Part shown: positions 29,304-38,417 of the stretch, piece by piece | Layout: the number at the start of each line of letters is the position of its first letter | How positions within the stretch are numbered: the stretch's first letter is position 1 | From: Maricaulis sp965242785 | Lineage (GTDB): Bacteria; Pseudomonadota; Alphaproteobacteria; Caulobacterales; Maricaulaceae | Direction: 5' to 3' | Assembly (NCBI GenBank): GCA_965242785.1 | Contig: CBDETA010000003.1 | Coordinates: forward strand, 310,001 to 374,000 | DNA: 64,000 bases | Made by a program: the position numbers and the translations under genes | The notes under the pieces: model-generated | Databases searched by the model: none | The model's input: the letters and a program-made list of their open reading frames with translations, nothing else | Told to the model about the DNA's origin: nothing

Positions 29304-31918
29304 AAGCAGGCAGTCCGTTTCACATCATGCGCGTTGGGCGTATCGCCATTCTGGGCGCCATGCTGGCAGCGGTATCGCTGCCGGGTGCTGCGGTTCAGGC
29401 GCAGGATGCGACAATCCTTGCCGAGTCTGTCGATTTCCAAACGGCTGTTCAGAGCGTTCGCCAATCCATGATGCGCGACCCGCAGCGGGCGCTTGAACTC
29501 GCGGACCAGGCGGAAGGCCTGATCAGCAGGGAATGGGGCGAAGGTGAACGTGCTGAAGCCCGTGCCACCTTGGCCTGGTTGCGAGCCGAGGCTTTGACCC
29601 GGTTGGGGCGGGCGCAGGAAGCCGCGCCGATCGCCCGGTCCGCTCTGGATCTGTTGGGCGAGAGCCCGGCGCCGACCAAGCTGTATGCCGATATTCTGGT
29701 CGCTATCGCGCGAATCGAAAAACTGCTGGGCGTTTATGGCGCTGCACTGGAAAACTTTCAGGCTGCCTATGCGGTCTATCGCGAGATCGGTGAGAGCCGC
29801 AGCGAGTCCATTGTGCTGCAGTCGATCGCGCAGATTTACAAGGATGCCCACCAGTACGAACGGGCCGTTGACTATTATCTGAATGCCACCGCCCGCTATC
29901 AGGGTGATCTGTCCCTGGACCTGGCGGCGCACAACAATCTGGGCACGACCTATCGCGAGATGGAGCGGCTGGCGGAATCCGCCGCACATTTCGACCGGGC
30001 TCTGGCGGCAGCCGAGGCCATGGACAGCCCGATGCTGGAGGCGCGCATCCTGGCGAATATTGCTTCCCTGCGCGTGGATATGGCGGATGCCGACGGGGCA
30101 GAGGCGGCAATCGACGCGGCCTTTGATCGTATCGGCGAGAGTGGCGGGGAGTGGATACGCTCGCTCTGGGGCGTCCGTGCCCAGGTCGAGCATCTGCGCG
30201 GCGATGCGGCAGCAGCCCGCCAGGCCATTGGCCACACGTTCGCAGGTCTGGACCTTGAGACCACGTCTTCGGTTTTCACGGAATTTCATGACACCGCTGC
30301 GCGCATTTATGAGGCGTCGGGTGATGCCTCGGCCGCCTTGCCGCATTTGCGTGCCTTCAAGCGACTGGACGACGAAGCCCGGGCCGTCGCCGCATCGGCC
30401 AACAGCGTCCTGCTGGGGGCCCAGTTCGATTTCGCCGAGCAGGAGCTGCAGATCGAACAATTGCGCACGGAAGGTCTCGAACAGGCCCTGGCTCTGGCCG
30501 ATGCCAGGGCCCGGCAGCAATTCCAGCTTCTGGTCGGCGCCCTCGTGCTGGGGGCTGTTCTGATCGTGGGCGCCGCCCTGTTCTACCGCATGCTGCAGGC
30601 TCGCAATGCGGCATTGCGGCGAGCGCTGTTCCATGATGCTGAAACCGGTCTGCCGACGCGCTTTGCAGCAGAAAAGCGGATCGAGGAACTGGATTATGCC
30701 GGGCTTGAACCGCTGGTGCTGGCTGTTGGCATCGAACGCTATCTGCATCTGGAGAGCGCCGTTGGTCTGGACCGTCTGGCAGAGTTGAAAACAGGCGTTG
30801 CTGCGCGGCTGCTGCAGGACCCGGATGTGGATATGGTGGTCGTGCTGTCCCGCGGGGCGCTGGGTGTGGTGATGACAGAGCCGGCCATGCGCTCGGTGGA
30901 AGAATTGGCGGGTGATCTGCGCGCGCTGCTGGAAGCGCCGCTGGAGTTCGACGAGATTGCGATCGATATCACCGCCACGATCGGCCTTGCCCGGGATGCG
31001 TTGAACGGACGGGCCCTGCGTGATGCGATGCTGGCCGTTGAACAGGCGCGCGAGGCGGGCCGGTTCTTCGCCGTCTTCGATGAATCCTGCCAGCAGGATC
31101 ACAGCCAGAATCTCACCTTGATGAGCCGCATGCTCGCTGCGATCGAGCAAGGCCACATGCAGATGCACTACCAGCCCAAGCTGGACCTGAAATCGGGCAC
31201 TTATCGCAGCGCCGAGGCCCTGGTCCGCTGGAATGATCCGGAACGCGGCTACATCCCGCCCGACAGTTTCATTACCCTGGCGGAGGAAACCGGGCGGATC
31301 CGGGAATTCACCGAATGGTCGATCGACCAGGTGGCGCGCGACCAGCAGTATCTGAAATGTCGTGACGGTCATGACATCCAGATCTCGATCAATATTTCCG
31401 GTGCGTTGATCTCGGATCCTGATTTTGCCCGGGTGGCGCTGGACAAGGTTGCGGCCCTGCGCGGCAGCATTGCCTTCGAGATCACGGAAACAGCGGCCAT
31501 GCGCAATCCGGACCTGGCCCTGCGGACACTGAAGCTCTGGCGAGAGGCCGGGATTCGCCTGTCGATCGACGATTATGGTGCCGGACTGTCGTCGCTGTCC
31601 TATCTGCAGTCCCTGCCGGCCCAGGAACTGAAGCTGGATCGGGCCTTCGTGTCGAACATTGCCAACAGCCAGCGCGATCGCATGTTGGTGAAGTCGACCG
31701 CCGATCTCGCCCATGCGCTGGGCCTGGAAATGACGGCTGAAGGCGTTGAGGATGAAACGGGCCTCGCCATTCTCAAGATGCTGGGCTGTGACTGGGCCCA
31801 GGGCTATGTTCTGTCACGTGCCCTGCCGCTGGAAGCGCTGCGCTGTTTCCTTTCGGAGAATGCCCACGGCCGCTCCATTGACACCCGCCTTCCGCGAACG
31901 GGTTCCTTCGGCGGATAG
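29300..31918 (+). CDS. TPR-sensor cyclic-di-GMP phosphodiesterase with degenerate GGDEF and intact EAL domain
   Basis: An 872-residue membrane signalling protein. A signal-peptide-like amino terminus (about 10-35, ending VQAQD) is followed by TPR-like helical repeats to about residue 390. Then come a short coiled coil and a transmembrane helix at about 408-430. The GGDEF region is degenerate: SRGALG at 517-522 replaces the active-site loop. The EAL domain keeps its catalytic set: EAL at 639-641, the INISG Asn, the EITET Glu, DDYGAG at 757-762, LKLDRAF Lys, TAEGVED Glu and AQGY Gln. It should therefore hydrolyse cyclic-di-GMP in the cytosol under control of the periplasmic TPR part. ATG 29300 is chosen; ATG 29327 (MRVGRIAIL) is an alternative. 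Confidence 0.9.
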   Translation: MKAGSPFHIMRVGRIAILGAMLAAVSLPGAAVQAQDATILAESVDFQTAVQSVRQSMMRDPQRALELADQAEGLISREWGEGERAEARATLAWLRAEALTRLGRAQEAAPIARSALDLLGESPAPTKLYADILVAIARIEKLLGVYGAALENFQAAYAVYREIGESRSESIVLQSIAQIYKDAHQYERAVDYYLNATARYQGDLSLDLAAHNNLGTTYREMERLAESAAHFDRALAAAEAMDSPMLEARILANIASLRVDMADADGAEAAIDAAFDRIGESGGEWIRSLWGVRAQVEHLRGDAAAARQAIGHTFAGLDLETTSSVFTEFHDTAARIYEASGDASAALPHLRAFKRLDDEARAVAASANSVLLGAQFDFAEQELQIEQLRTEGLEQALALADARARQQFQLLVGALVLGAVLIVGAALFYRMLQARNAALRRALFHDAETGLPTRFAAEKRIEELDYAGLEPLVLAVGIERYLHLESAVGLDRLAELKTGVAARLLQDPDVDMVVVLSRGALGVVMTEPAMRSVEELAGDLRALLEAPLEFDEIAIDITATIGLARDALNGRALRDAMLAVEQAREAGRFFAVFDESCQQDHSQNLTLMSRMLAAIEQGHMQMHYQPKLDLKSGTYRSAEALVRWNDPERGYIPPDSFITLAEETGRIREFTEWSIDQVARDQQYLKCRDGHDIQISINISGALISDPDFARVALDKVAALRGSIAFEITETAAMRNPDLALRTLKLWREAGIRLSIDDYGAGLSSLSYLQSLPAQELKLDRAFVSNIANSQRDRMLVKSTADLAHALGLEMTAEGVEDETGLAILKMLGCDWAQGYVLSRALPLEALRCFLSENAHGRSIDTRLPRTGSFGG

Positions 31919-32200
31919 TGACGCAGCGCGTCCGATTCGACGGCCAGACGGAAAATAGGTTGCACTGCAGCATGAAACGTGAGACATGCGCCCCACATCC
32001 AGCCGGGGTGTAGGCCGTTTTGCTCACGGTGCCGGTTGTGTGTTGGCGTGACTTTCCGCTGTTCCCAGCGCGTATTGATCCTGCCACCCCGGGCGCCGAG
32101 GCGTCCCCGAACCTGGCAGCTGATCTACGCAAGCTTCCTTTGATTGACCCTTTGCCGCCGCGGGATGACCGCGCGCGGATGATCGAAAGTTTTTGATTCC

Positions 32201-34165
32201 TTGACCCAATTTTCCGAGCTCGGCCTGGCCGACCCGATCCTGCGTGCCCTCGAGGACGCAGGCTATGACCAGCCGACCCCGATCCAGGCGCAAGCCATTC
32301 CTCATCTGCTCGCCGGCCGTGACCTGATGGGCATCGCCCAGACCGGCACCGGCAAGACCGCTGCCTTCGTACTGCCGGTCCTGCACCGCCTGGCCGAATT
32401 CAACCAGCGCCCGAAGCCGAAATCCTGCCGCGCCCTGATCCTGTCGCCGACGCGCGAGCTGTCCGCCCAGATCCGTGAAAATCTGCAGACCTATTCCCGT
32501 CACATGCGCCTGTCTTCGGCCCTGGTCGTCGGCGGTCTGAAAATCGGTCCGCAGATCAAGGTCGTCGGTCGCGGCGTCGATGTCATCGTCGCCACGCCGG
32601 GCCGCCTGCTCGACCTGGTGAAGTCGCGCGCCCTGACCCTGGAAGACGTTCAGACCCTGGTGCTGGACGAGGCCGACCAGATGCTGGACCTTGGCTTCTT
32701 CCCGGCCATCCGCCAGATCGTCGGCATGCTGCCGGCGACGCGTCAGACCGCCATGCTGTCGGCCACCATGCCCAAGCAGATCAAGGCGCTGGCCCATGAT
32801 CTCCTGACCGATCCGGCGCAGATTTCCGTCGCGGCCGTGTCCCGTCCGATCGAGCGGATCGAGCAGTCGGTGATCCTCACCCCGCAGGCCTCCAAGCGCG
32901 AGCTGCTGCTGGAAATCCTGTCGGAGAAGAGCGTTGATCGCGCCATCGTGTTTGCCCGCACCAAGCGCGGCGCAGACCGGGTCAACAAGCATCTCGACCA
33001 GTTCGGTCTCAAGTCTGCCGCCATCCATGGCGACAAGACCCAGGGCCAGCGCGTCAAGGCGTTGGAAGGCTTCAAGGCCGGCAAGGTGAACATCCTCGTC
33101 GCCACCGACATTGCCGCTCGCGGCATTGATGTCGACGACGTCTCCCACGTGGTCAATTTCGACCTGCCGAACATTCCGGAAAGCTATGTCCACCGCATCG
33201 GCCGGACCGCACGCGCCGGCAAGGCCGGCATCGCCGTGTCGCTGTGTGACCCGTCCGAATTCGGCTATTTGATGGACATCGAACGCACCACCGGCATCGA
33301 GATCGACAAGTCGGTGCTGGGCGAGGAGAAGGAATTCTTCGAGCTGGTCCGCAATGCCACACCGGCCGGTTCGAAAAAGAAAAAGCGCAATGCCCGCCGG
33401 TCCGGCGATGGCGAAGGTGTCCAGGCCCGCAAGCGCACGCGCGGCGAGCGCCCCGAAGGCGATGCTTTCCGCAGCCCGAAACCGCGCCGCGACCGGGATG
33501 ACAATGCCCAGCCGCGCCGCGAGCGTGCCGAGGGCTCACGCCCGCGCCGGGAACGCTCCCACGACGACCAGCCGCGCGAAGCCCGTTCCGGCGACGAGCG
33601 GCCGCGCCAGGACCGGGGTTGGAAGGACCGTTCTCAAGCGGACCGGGCCCAGCCTGACCGGTCCCATTCTGATCGCCCGCGTTCGGACCGCTCAAAGTCG
33701 GATTGGCCGAAGTCGGACCGTCCTCACAAGTCGCGTCCGCGCCAGGATCGCCCGGAAGGCATGCGCGAGGACGGCAAGCCGTGGCGCGAGCGTCAGGACA
33801 AGCCGGCCCAGGGTGACCGCCCCGGCAAGCCGCGCGGCGAGAAGACCTGGAAGGACAAGCCGCGCGGCGAGAAGTCCCAGGGCGACAGGCCGTATGGCGA
33901 CAAGCCCCGTGGTGACAAGCCGCGTTCGGACCGTCCCCGGTCCGACAATGCCCGTTTTGACGAGACGCGTGGCGACAAGCCGCGTTCCGACAAGCCGCGC
34001 AGTTCCAAACCCCGCGGCGGCAAGTGGACCGACAAGTACAAGAACGACAAGCCGAAAGGCAGCCAGTCCGGCTCGCACGAACAACGTGACGGCCAGTCTG
34101 GCGGTCACAAGCGCAGCGCCAAGCCGCGCCGTCCCGACAATGCCCGTCGCCATAACGCGGCCTAG
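32201..34165 (+). CDS. DEAD-box RNA helicase, RhlE-like, with long charged low-complexity tail
   Basis: ATP-dependent RNA unwinding enzyme. The helicase core (1 to about 385) has the Q motif (TPIQAQAIP), Walker A AQTGTGKT (46-53), PTREL, TPGRLLD, DEAD (156-159), SAT, and the domain 2 motifs ARGIDVDDVSHVVNFD and HRIGRTARAG. Residues about 385-654 are a disordered, Arg/Asp/Lys/Pro/Ser-rich tail with units such as RSDRPRSD and GDKPRGDKPR, likely binding RNA. The start is TTG 32201: the codon gives the family start MTQFSELGL and a stop lies in frame 21 bases upstream, so no ATG is possible. No strong ribosome site is seen. A 282-base leader precedes it. Confidence 0.94.
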   Translation: MTQFSELGLADPILRALEDAGYDQPTPIQAQAIPHLLAGRDLMGIAQTGTGKTAAFVLPVLHRLAEFNQRPKPKSCRALILSPTRELSAQIRENLQTYSRHMRLSSALVVGGLKIGPQIKVVGRGVDVIVATPGRLLDLVKSRALTLEDVQTLVLDEADQMLDLGFFPAIRQIVGMLPATRQTAMLSATMPKQIKALAHDLLTDPAQISVAAVSRPIERIEQSVILTPQASKRELLLEILSEKSVDRAIVFARTKRGADRVNKHLDQFGLKSAAIHGDKTQGQRVKALEGFKAGKVNILVATDIAARGIDVDDVSHVVNFDLPNIPESYVHRIGRTARAGKAGIAVSLCDPSEFGYLMDIERTTGIEIDKSVLGEEKEFFELVRNATPAGSKKKKRNARRSGDGEGVQARKRTRGERPEGDAFRSPKPRRDRDDNAQPRRERAEGSRPRRERSHDDQPREARSGDERPRQDRGWKDRSQADRAQPDRSHSDRPRSDRSKSDWPKSDRPHKSRPRQDRPEGMREDGKPWRERQDKPAQGDRPGKPRGEKTWKDKPRGEKSQGDRPYGDKPRGDKPRSDRPRSDNARFDETRGDKPRSDKPRSSKPRGGKWTDKYKNDKPKGSQSGSHEQRDGQSGGHKRSAKPRRPDNARRHNAA

Positions 34166-34227
34166 GGCATGACCTCATGAGGTGGCGGCCGGTTCAACGG
34201 ATCCCGCCACCTCGTAAGGGTTCAAAG

Positions 34228-34258
34228 AAAGAGCGGTTCCGCAAGGACCGCTCTTTTC
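34228..34258. terminator. Bidirectional terminator between the helicase and AbgT genes
   Basis: GAGCGG and CCGCTC, extended by inner CC/GG pairs around GCAA, form a stem flanked on the plus strand by TTTTCC downstream and AAAGAAA upstream. It can therefore end transcription in both directions between the convergent genes ending at 34165 and 34269. Confidence 0.85.
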
Positions 34259-34268
34259 CTGCGTGCGG

Positions 34269-35831
34269 TTATTGGCCGCCCGCGGTTTCTCCGGCGGTCG
34301 TGACCTCGGCGGGCAGTTCATAGAAGAACTCGGCCCCGGCCGGGCCCAGCGGCAGACCCAGCGCAAACCAGATGCCCAGCATCACGATCGAGGACACCAG
34401 GATGGCCATCGAATAGGGCAGCATGGTCGCGATCAGGCTGCCCAGGCCAAACTCCGGCACATAGCGCTGGGCAAAGACCAGCACCAGAGGCAGGTAGGGC
34501 ATCAGCGGCGTGATGATATTGGTCGCCTGGTCACCCATGCGGTAGGCGAGGGTGGAGGCTTCCGGCGAGATGCCCTGCAGCATCAGCATGGGCACCAGAA
34601 CCGGGCCGATCAGCGCCCATTTGGCCGAGGCCGAGCCGATGAAGAGGTTCAGGAAGGCGACCAGCAGGATCATGCACAGCAGGATCAGCGGTGCCGGCAG
34701 GTCCAGCCGGCCCAGAAGGTCCCCGCCGCCGATGGCGGTCAGGATACCCAGATTGGACCAGTTGAACAGGGCAATGAAGTGCGCCATGGCAAAGGCCAGC
34801 ACAATGTAGAGGCCCATATCCCCCATCGACTTGGCGGCCAGACCGACGGCATCCTTGTCCGATTTGATCGTGCCGGCGGCGGCGCCATAGGCCAGGCCCA
34901 TGGCCAGGAAGGCGATGAAGATCAGCGCCACGATCGAGTTGAGGAAGGGCGTGAAGGTGTTCAGCTCATTCGTCGGGTCCTGCAGCGGCTGACCCGGTCC
35001 GAACAGCAGCACCAGCGACAGCACGATGACGGCGAGCAGGGCAAGACCGGCCCAGTTGAGGCCCTTCTTTTCACCAGCCGTCAGCGGCGCGCCTTCCTCG
35101 GGCATTTTGAAGTCTGCCGGCGGGGTCCACTTGCCCAGGCGCGGTTCGACGATGAGGTCATTGACCACGGTCACCACGATCATCAGCACCGGCGTCAGGA
35201 TCAGGGTGAAATACCAATTGCCCAGGATGTTCATCTCCCAGCCCGGCACCAGGAACTGCGCCGAGCTCTGGGTGATGCCGAACAGGAGGGCTTCCAGCGC
35301 GCCGACCACGAGATTGGCGGAGAAGCCGGCCGAAACGCCGGCGAAGGTCGCCGTCATGCCGGCAATCGGGTGGCGGCCGGCGGCGGCGAAGACGATGCCG
35401 CCCAGCGGGATCAGCACCACATAACCGGCATCGACGGCCAGGTTGGACATGATGCCGGCAAACACCAGGGTCGGCGTCAGAAGGATGCCCGGAATGCCCT
35501 TGACCAGGCTGCGCAGGCCGGCGCCGAACAGGCCGGCGCGTTCGGCAATGCCGGCACCGATCATCACCACCAGGACCATGCCCAGCGGGTGGAAGGAGGT
35601 GAAGGTGCGCGGCATCTCGGTCAGCAGGCGCTGGATGTTGGTCGCCGAGAACAGGTTCTGCGCGGACACGGTCTCGCCGGTCATCGGATGCACGGCGCTC
35701 AGCCCGGCCAGCGAGGCGACGACCGAAGCGCCCATCACGATCGCGATCAGGATCAGGAAGATGGTCACCGGATCGGGCAGTTTATTGCCCGCCCGTTCGA
35801 CCGCATTGAGAATGGAATTGCCGATGCTCAT
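34269..35831 (-). CDS. AbgT-family transporter (first of two)
   Basis: A 520-residue inner membrane protein with about eleven hydrophobic segments. It opens ERAGNKLPDPVTIFLILIAIVMG, the AbgT amino-terminal signature, and has FHPLGMVLVVMIGAGIAERAGL and GYVVLIPLGGIVFAAAGRHPIAGMTATFAGVSAGFSANL. The re-entrant and late segment YRMGDQATNIITPLMPYLPLVL is also typical. Family members import p-aminobenzoyl-glutamate (AbgT) or export sulfonamides (MtrF, YdaH); which applies is unknown, but no abgAB hydrolase genes are nearby. A homologue lies at 56556. It probably has its own promoter near 35850. Confidence 0.93.
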   Translation of the reverse strand: MSIGNSILNAVERAGNKLPDPVTIFLILIAIVMGASVVASLAGLSAVHPMTGETVSAQNLFSATNIQRLLTEMPRTFTSFHPLGMVLVVMIGAGIAERAGLFGAGLRSLVKGIPGILLTPTLVFAGIMSNLAVDAGYVVLIPLGGIVFAAAGRHPIAGMTATFAGVSAGFSANLVVGALEALLFGITQSSAQFLVPGWEMNILGNWYFTLILTPVLMIVVTVVNDLIVEPRLGKWTPPADFKMPEEGAPLTAGEKKGLNWAGLALLAVIVLSLVLLFGPGQPLQDPTNELNTFTPFLNSIVALIFIAFLAMGLAYGAAAGTIKSDKDAVGLAAKSMGDMGLYIVLAFAMAHFIALFNWSNLGILTAIGGGDLLGRLDLPAPLILLCMILLVAFLNLFIGSASAKWALIGPVLVPMLMLQGISPEASTLAYRMGDQATNIITPLMPYLPLVLVFAQRYVPEFGLGSLIATMLPYSMAILVSSIVMLGIWFALGLPLGPAGAEFFYELPAEVTTAGETAGGQ

Positions 35832-35903
35832 GAGAACGCCCCCAGACTGTCAGTTGGCGGCAGATTGAACGCATTCGGTGCGATGGTGCAACACCGCCGG
35901 ACC

Positions 35904-36641
35904 CTATTCGCTGGCCGTCTCGCTCGAACTGTAGCGCTCCATCGCGTCGTCACCGGCCTTCAGCGCTGCCAGGGCAGGGCTGGCGAACTGGCGGTAGGCG
36001 AGAATGGCGGCGATGGCCAGGGTGGCGATGATCTGGGCATTGGGCCCGCCGATCCAGGCGAGATAGCCGATCGACAGGAACAGGGTGCGCAGGCCGCGAT
36101 TGAACTGCCGGCCGGCGACTACATTCATCGCGCCGGCCCGGTAGGCCCCGGCCAGGCACACGTTCGAGGCTTCGCCGTCTCGCGGGGTGTCCTGGGTCGC
36201 GCCGACCAGCATGGCGGCATAGTTCACCAGCCGGTAGGACCAGCCGAACTTGAAGAAGGCATAGGCGTAGATGACCAGCAGGCCCAGACTCATCACCTCC
36301 CATTGCGTGCGCGAGCCGGTGTCCAGGAAGGGCACGTCGGCGACGGCGGTCATCACCGGGTCCAGCGCCGTGACCAAGGTAAAGGCAGCACCGATGCCCA
36401 GGAGTGCCGTTGACGCAAAAAAGGCGATGCCGTTCTGAAGTCCGGCGATGATCTGGCTGTCGATGATGCGCACCGAGCGTGAGGCCATCGCAATCATCCA
36501 GTAGCGCCGGTGTTCATTCATGGCGTGCGACAGGGTGTGCTTGGCCAAGGGGCTGTGATCGACCAGGTAGGAAAACCCGCCCGCGATCACGAAAAAGCCG
36601 ATCGCCCCGTAATATTCTGCCAGCATCGCGCGCTGCCCCAT
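35904..36641 (-). CDS. DUF599 family membrane protein
   Basis: A 245-residue protein with about four hydrophobic segments. The family pattern is visible: LSHAMNEHRRYWMIAMASRSVRIIDSQIIAGLQNGIAFFASTALLGIG, SRTQWEVMSLGLLVIYAYAFFKFGWSYRLVNYA, then NVVAGRQFNRGLRTLFLSIGYLAWIGGP. No biochemical function is known for DUF599. The first Met (36641) is used; Met6 at 36626 is an alternative. Upstream of the AbgT gene on the same strand, separated by 72 bases. Confidence 0.85.
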   Translation of the reverse strand: MGQRAMLAEYYGAIGFFVIAGGFSYLVDHSPLAKHTLSHAMNEHRRYWMIAMASRSVRIIDSQIIAGLQNGIAFFASTALLGIGAAFTLVTALDPVMTAVADVPFLDTGSRTQWEVMSLGLLVIYAYAFFKFGWSYRLVNYAAMLVGATQDTPRDGEASNVCLAGAYRAGAMNVVAGRQFNRGLRTLFLSIGYLAWIGGPNAQIIATLAIAAILAYRQFASPALAALKAGDDAMERYSSSETASE

Positions 36642-36761
36642 CTGTCCGACAATTCAAGTCTAGGCGGATTCACCGGTGAGGGAAGGGCGGGGTCGACACC
36701 AGGGGACGGCCCGGCAGACAGTCCCGCTGGTTCATGTTCGCCGGCGCGGCAAACTGACGCC

Positions 36762-37211
36762 ATGTCTGCGCTCATCCTTCACACACGCTCCGGCCTGTTT
36801 TCGCTCAGCGCCACCTGGCCGCCCCTGAGTCTGGCCCTGGGCTGTGTGCTGATCCTCGCCCTGTCGCCGCCGCTCTGGCTGGCCATAGGCGCTGCGGGTG
36901 GTCTTCTGGTCCTGTGTCTGGATGCCCTGGCGCGGCACCGCCAATACCGGGATCTGCGCCGGGTCTTCCGCGCCGCCCGGGGGCTGACCGGACAGGGTCT
37001 GGTGGAGTTCCGCCGGGCCCGATCCTCCTGGTGTACAAGGCGTGCCGCCCTGGCGGCCGCGCATGCGGAAGGTCTGGGCCGCGACGCCCGGGACCTGATT
37101 GTCCGGTGGGGTTACAAACCCTGGCACATCTTCCCCGATCACGCCTTCACCCGTCGCTCGCCCTTCCTGAAATGGCGCTTCTGGCGGTCCGTGCTGGGCC
37201 TGTCACACTGA
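36762..37211 (+). CDS. Hypothetical small membrane protein
   Basis: A 149-residue protein that I do not recognise. Two adjacent hydrophobic segments (about 20-60: LSLALGCVLILALSPPLWLA and AIGAAGGLLVLCLDALA) are followed by a strongly basic cytosolic part with many Arg residues, and end in FLKWRFWRSVLGLSH. The frame is open upstream to 36510, but ATG 36762 is the only start that makes sense, since codons before it overlap the divergent DUF599 gene. Lies upstream of the nuo promoter region. Confidence 0.55.
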   Translation: MSALILHTRSGLFSLSATWPPLSLALGCVLILALSPPLWLAIGAAGGLLVLCLDALARHRQYRDLRRVFRAARGLTGQGLVEFRRARSSWCTRRAALAAAHAEGLGRDARDLIVRWGYKPWHIFPDHAFTRRSPFLKWRFWRSVLGLSH

Positions 37212-37241
37212 TGACCGGTTCAGGTTGACTGCGCAATGCGC

Positions 37242-37258
37242 TTGCAAATCATTCGCAA
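37242..37258. promoter_or_regulatory. Fur-box-like palindrome in the nuo promoter region
   Basis: TTGCAAATCATTCGCAA is an imperfect 17-base palindrome that fits the 7-1-7 Fur arrangement (TGCAAAT C ATTCGCA) seen in alphaproteobacterial iron-responsive promoters. It lies 208 bases before nuoA. A TTGACT hexamer at about 37225 may be a -35 box, which would place the palindrome over the -10 region. Confidence 0.5.
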
Positions 37259-37466
37259 CTGAGGTTTTCTGTCCACACTTCAAGGCATTGCCAACTGACA
37301 CACTGCCGTCTTTAGGCCTTGCAGCGACCGGCTCACCGCACTAGCTTCCGCGCCAAATCGGGCAGGGGGCTCTTGCGGCGTTTTCCGATTCGCTTCTCCG
37401 CGTATCAAGCCGCTAAACTGAGAGCTTCCGCACGAGATAACCGACGCGAGAAGGCGAGGCTTGGCC

Positions 37467-37835
37467 ATGGACGCGCAGCTTCTGGATTACCTGCCCATCC
37501 TGATCTTTTTCGGCATTGCAGCGGCAATCGGCCTTGGCTTCATGCTGGCGGCCTTCGTGATCGCCCCGTCGCGGCCGGATCCGGAAAAGGTGTCGACCTA
37601 TGAATGCGGCTTCAACGCGTTCGACGACGCCCGCATGAAATTCGACGTGCGATTCTATCTCGTCGCCATCCTCTTCATCATCTTCGACCTGGAAGTCGCC
37701 TTCCTCTTCCCCTGGGCCGTGACCCTGCGGGAGCATCTGGGCGAGTTCGAATTCTGGTCGATGATGGTTTTTCTTGCGGTTCTCACCATCGGCTTCATCT
37801 ACGAGCTGAGAAAAGGCGCGCTGGATTGGGAGTAG
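37467..37835 (+). CDS. nuoA: NADH-quinone oxidoreductase subunit A
   Basis: Membrane subunit of complex I with three transmembrane helices (about 7-30, 62-82 and 90-112). The conserved loop STYECGFNAFDDARMKFDVRFYLVAILFIIFDLEVAFLFPW carries the family Cys and acidic residues at the quinone entrance. ATG 37467 with GAGG seven bases upstream gives 122 residues; the TTG six bases earlier is not needed. First gene of the operon. Confidence 0.96.
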   Translation: MDAQLLDYLPILIFFGIAAAIGLGFMLAAFVIAPSRPDPEKVSTYECGFNAFDDARMKFDVRFYLVAILFIIFDLEVAFLFPWAVTLREHLGEFEFWSMMVFLAVLTIGFIYELRKGALDWE

Positions 37836-37841
37836 AGCACC

Positions 37842-38408
37842 ATGGCATCTGATCTGACCCCCCACGCCGGCATGGCGGGCCGCGCGACCGTTCCGGGCTA
37901 TGACCCGAAGAAACACGACCCCTTCTTCGACGGCGTCTCCGACGCGCTGGCGGACAAGGGCTTCGTCGTGGCTGCGGCGGACGACCTCGTCACCTGGGCG
38001 CGCACCGGCTCGCTGATGTGGATGACTTTCGGCCTGGCCTGCTGCGCCGTCGAGATGATGCAGGCCTCAATGCCGCGTTACGACGTCGAGCGCTTCGGCT
38101 TTGCGCCGCGGGCTTCCCCGCGCCAGTCCGATGTGATGATCGTGGCCGGCACGCTGACCAACAAGATGGCTCCGGCCCTGCGCAAGGTCTACGACCAGAT
38201 GCCCGAGCCGCGCTATGTCATCTCGATGGGCTCGTGCGCCAATGGCGGCGGCTATTACCACTATTCCTATTCGGTCGTGCGCGGCTGTGACCGCATCGTT
38301 CCGGTGGACGTCTATGTCCCGGGTTGCCCGCCCACCGCGGAAGCCCTGGTCTACGGCATTCTGCAATTGCAGAAGAAGATCCGCCGCGAAGGCTCGATCG
38401 AGCGCTAG
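37842..38408 (+). CDS. nuoB: NADH-quinone oxidoreductase subunit B
   Basis: Peripheral-arm subunit that holds iron-sulfur cluster N2, the last electron carrier before quinone. Ligands are visible: the tandem Cys67-Cys68 (GLACCAVEMM), Cys132 (GSCANGG) and Cys162 (VPGCPPTAEAL). The 188 residues are normal. It follows nuoA by 6 bases. Confidence 0.97.
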   Translation: MASDLTPHAGMAGRATVPGYDPKKHDPFFDGVSDALADKGFVVAAADDLVTWARTGSLMWMTFGLACCAVEMMQASMPRYDVERFGFAPRASPRQSDVMIVAGTLTNKMAPALRKVYDQMPEPRYVISMGSCANGGGYYHYSYSVVRGCDRIVPVDVYVPGCPPTAEALVYGILQLQKKIRREGSIER

Positions 38409-38417
38409 GAGAGAAAG

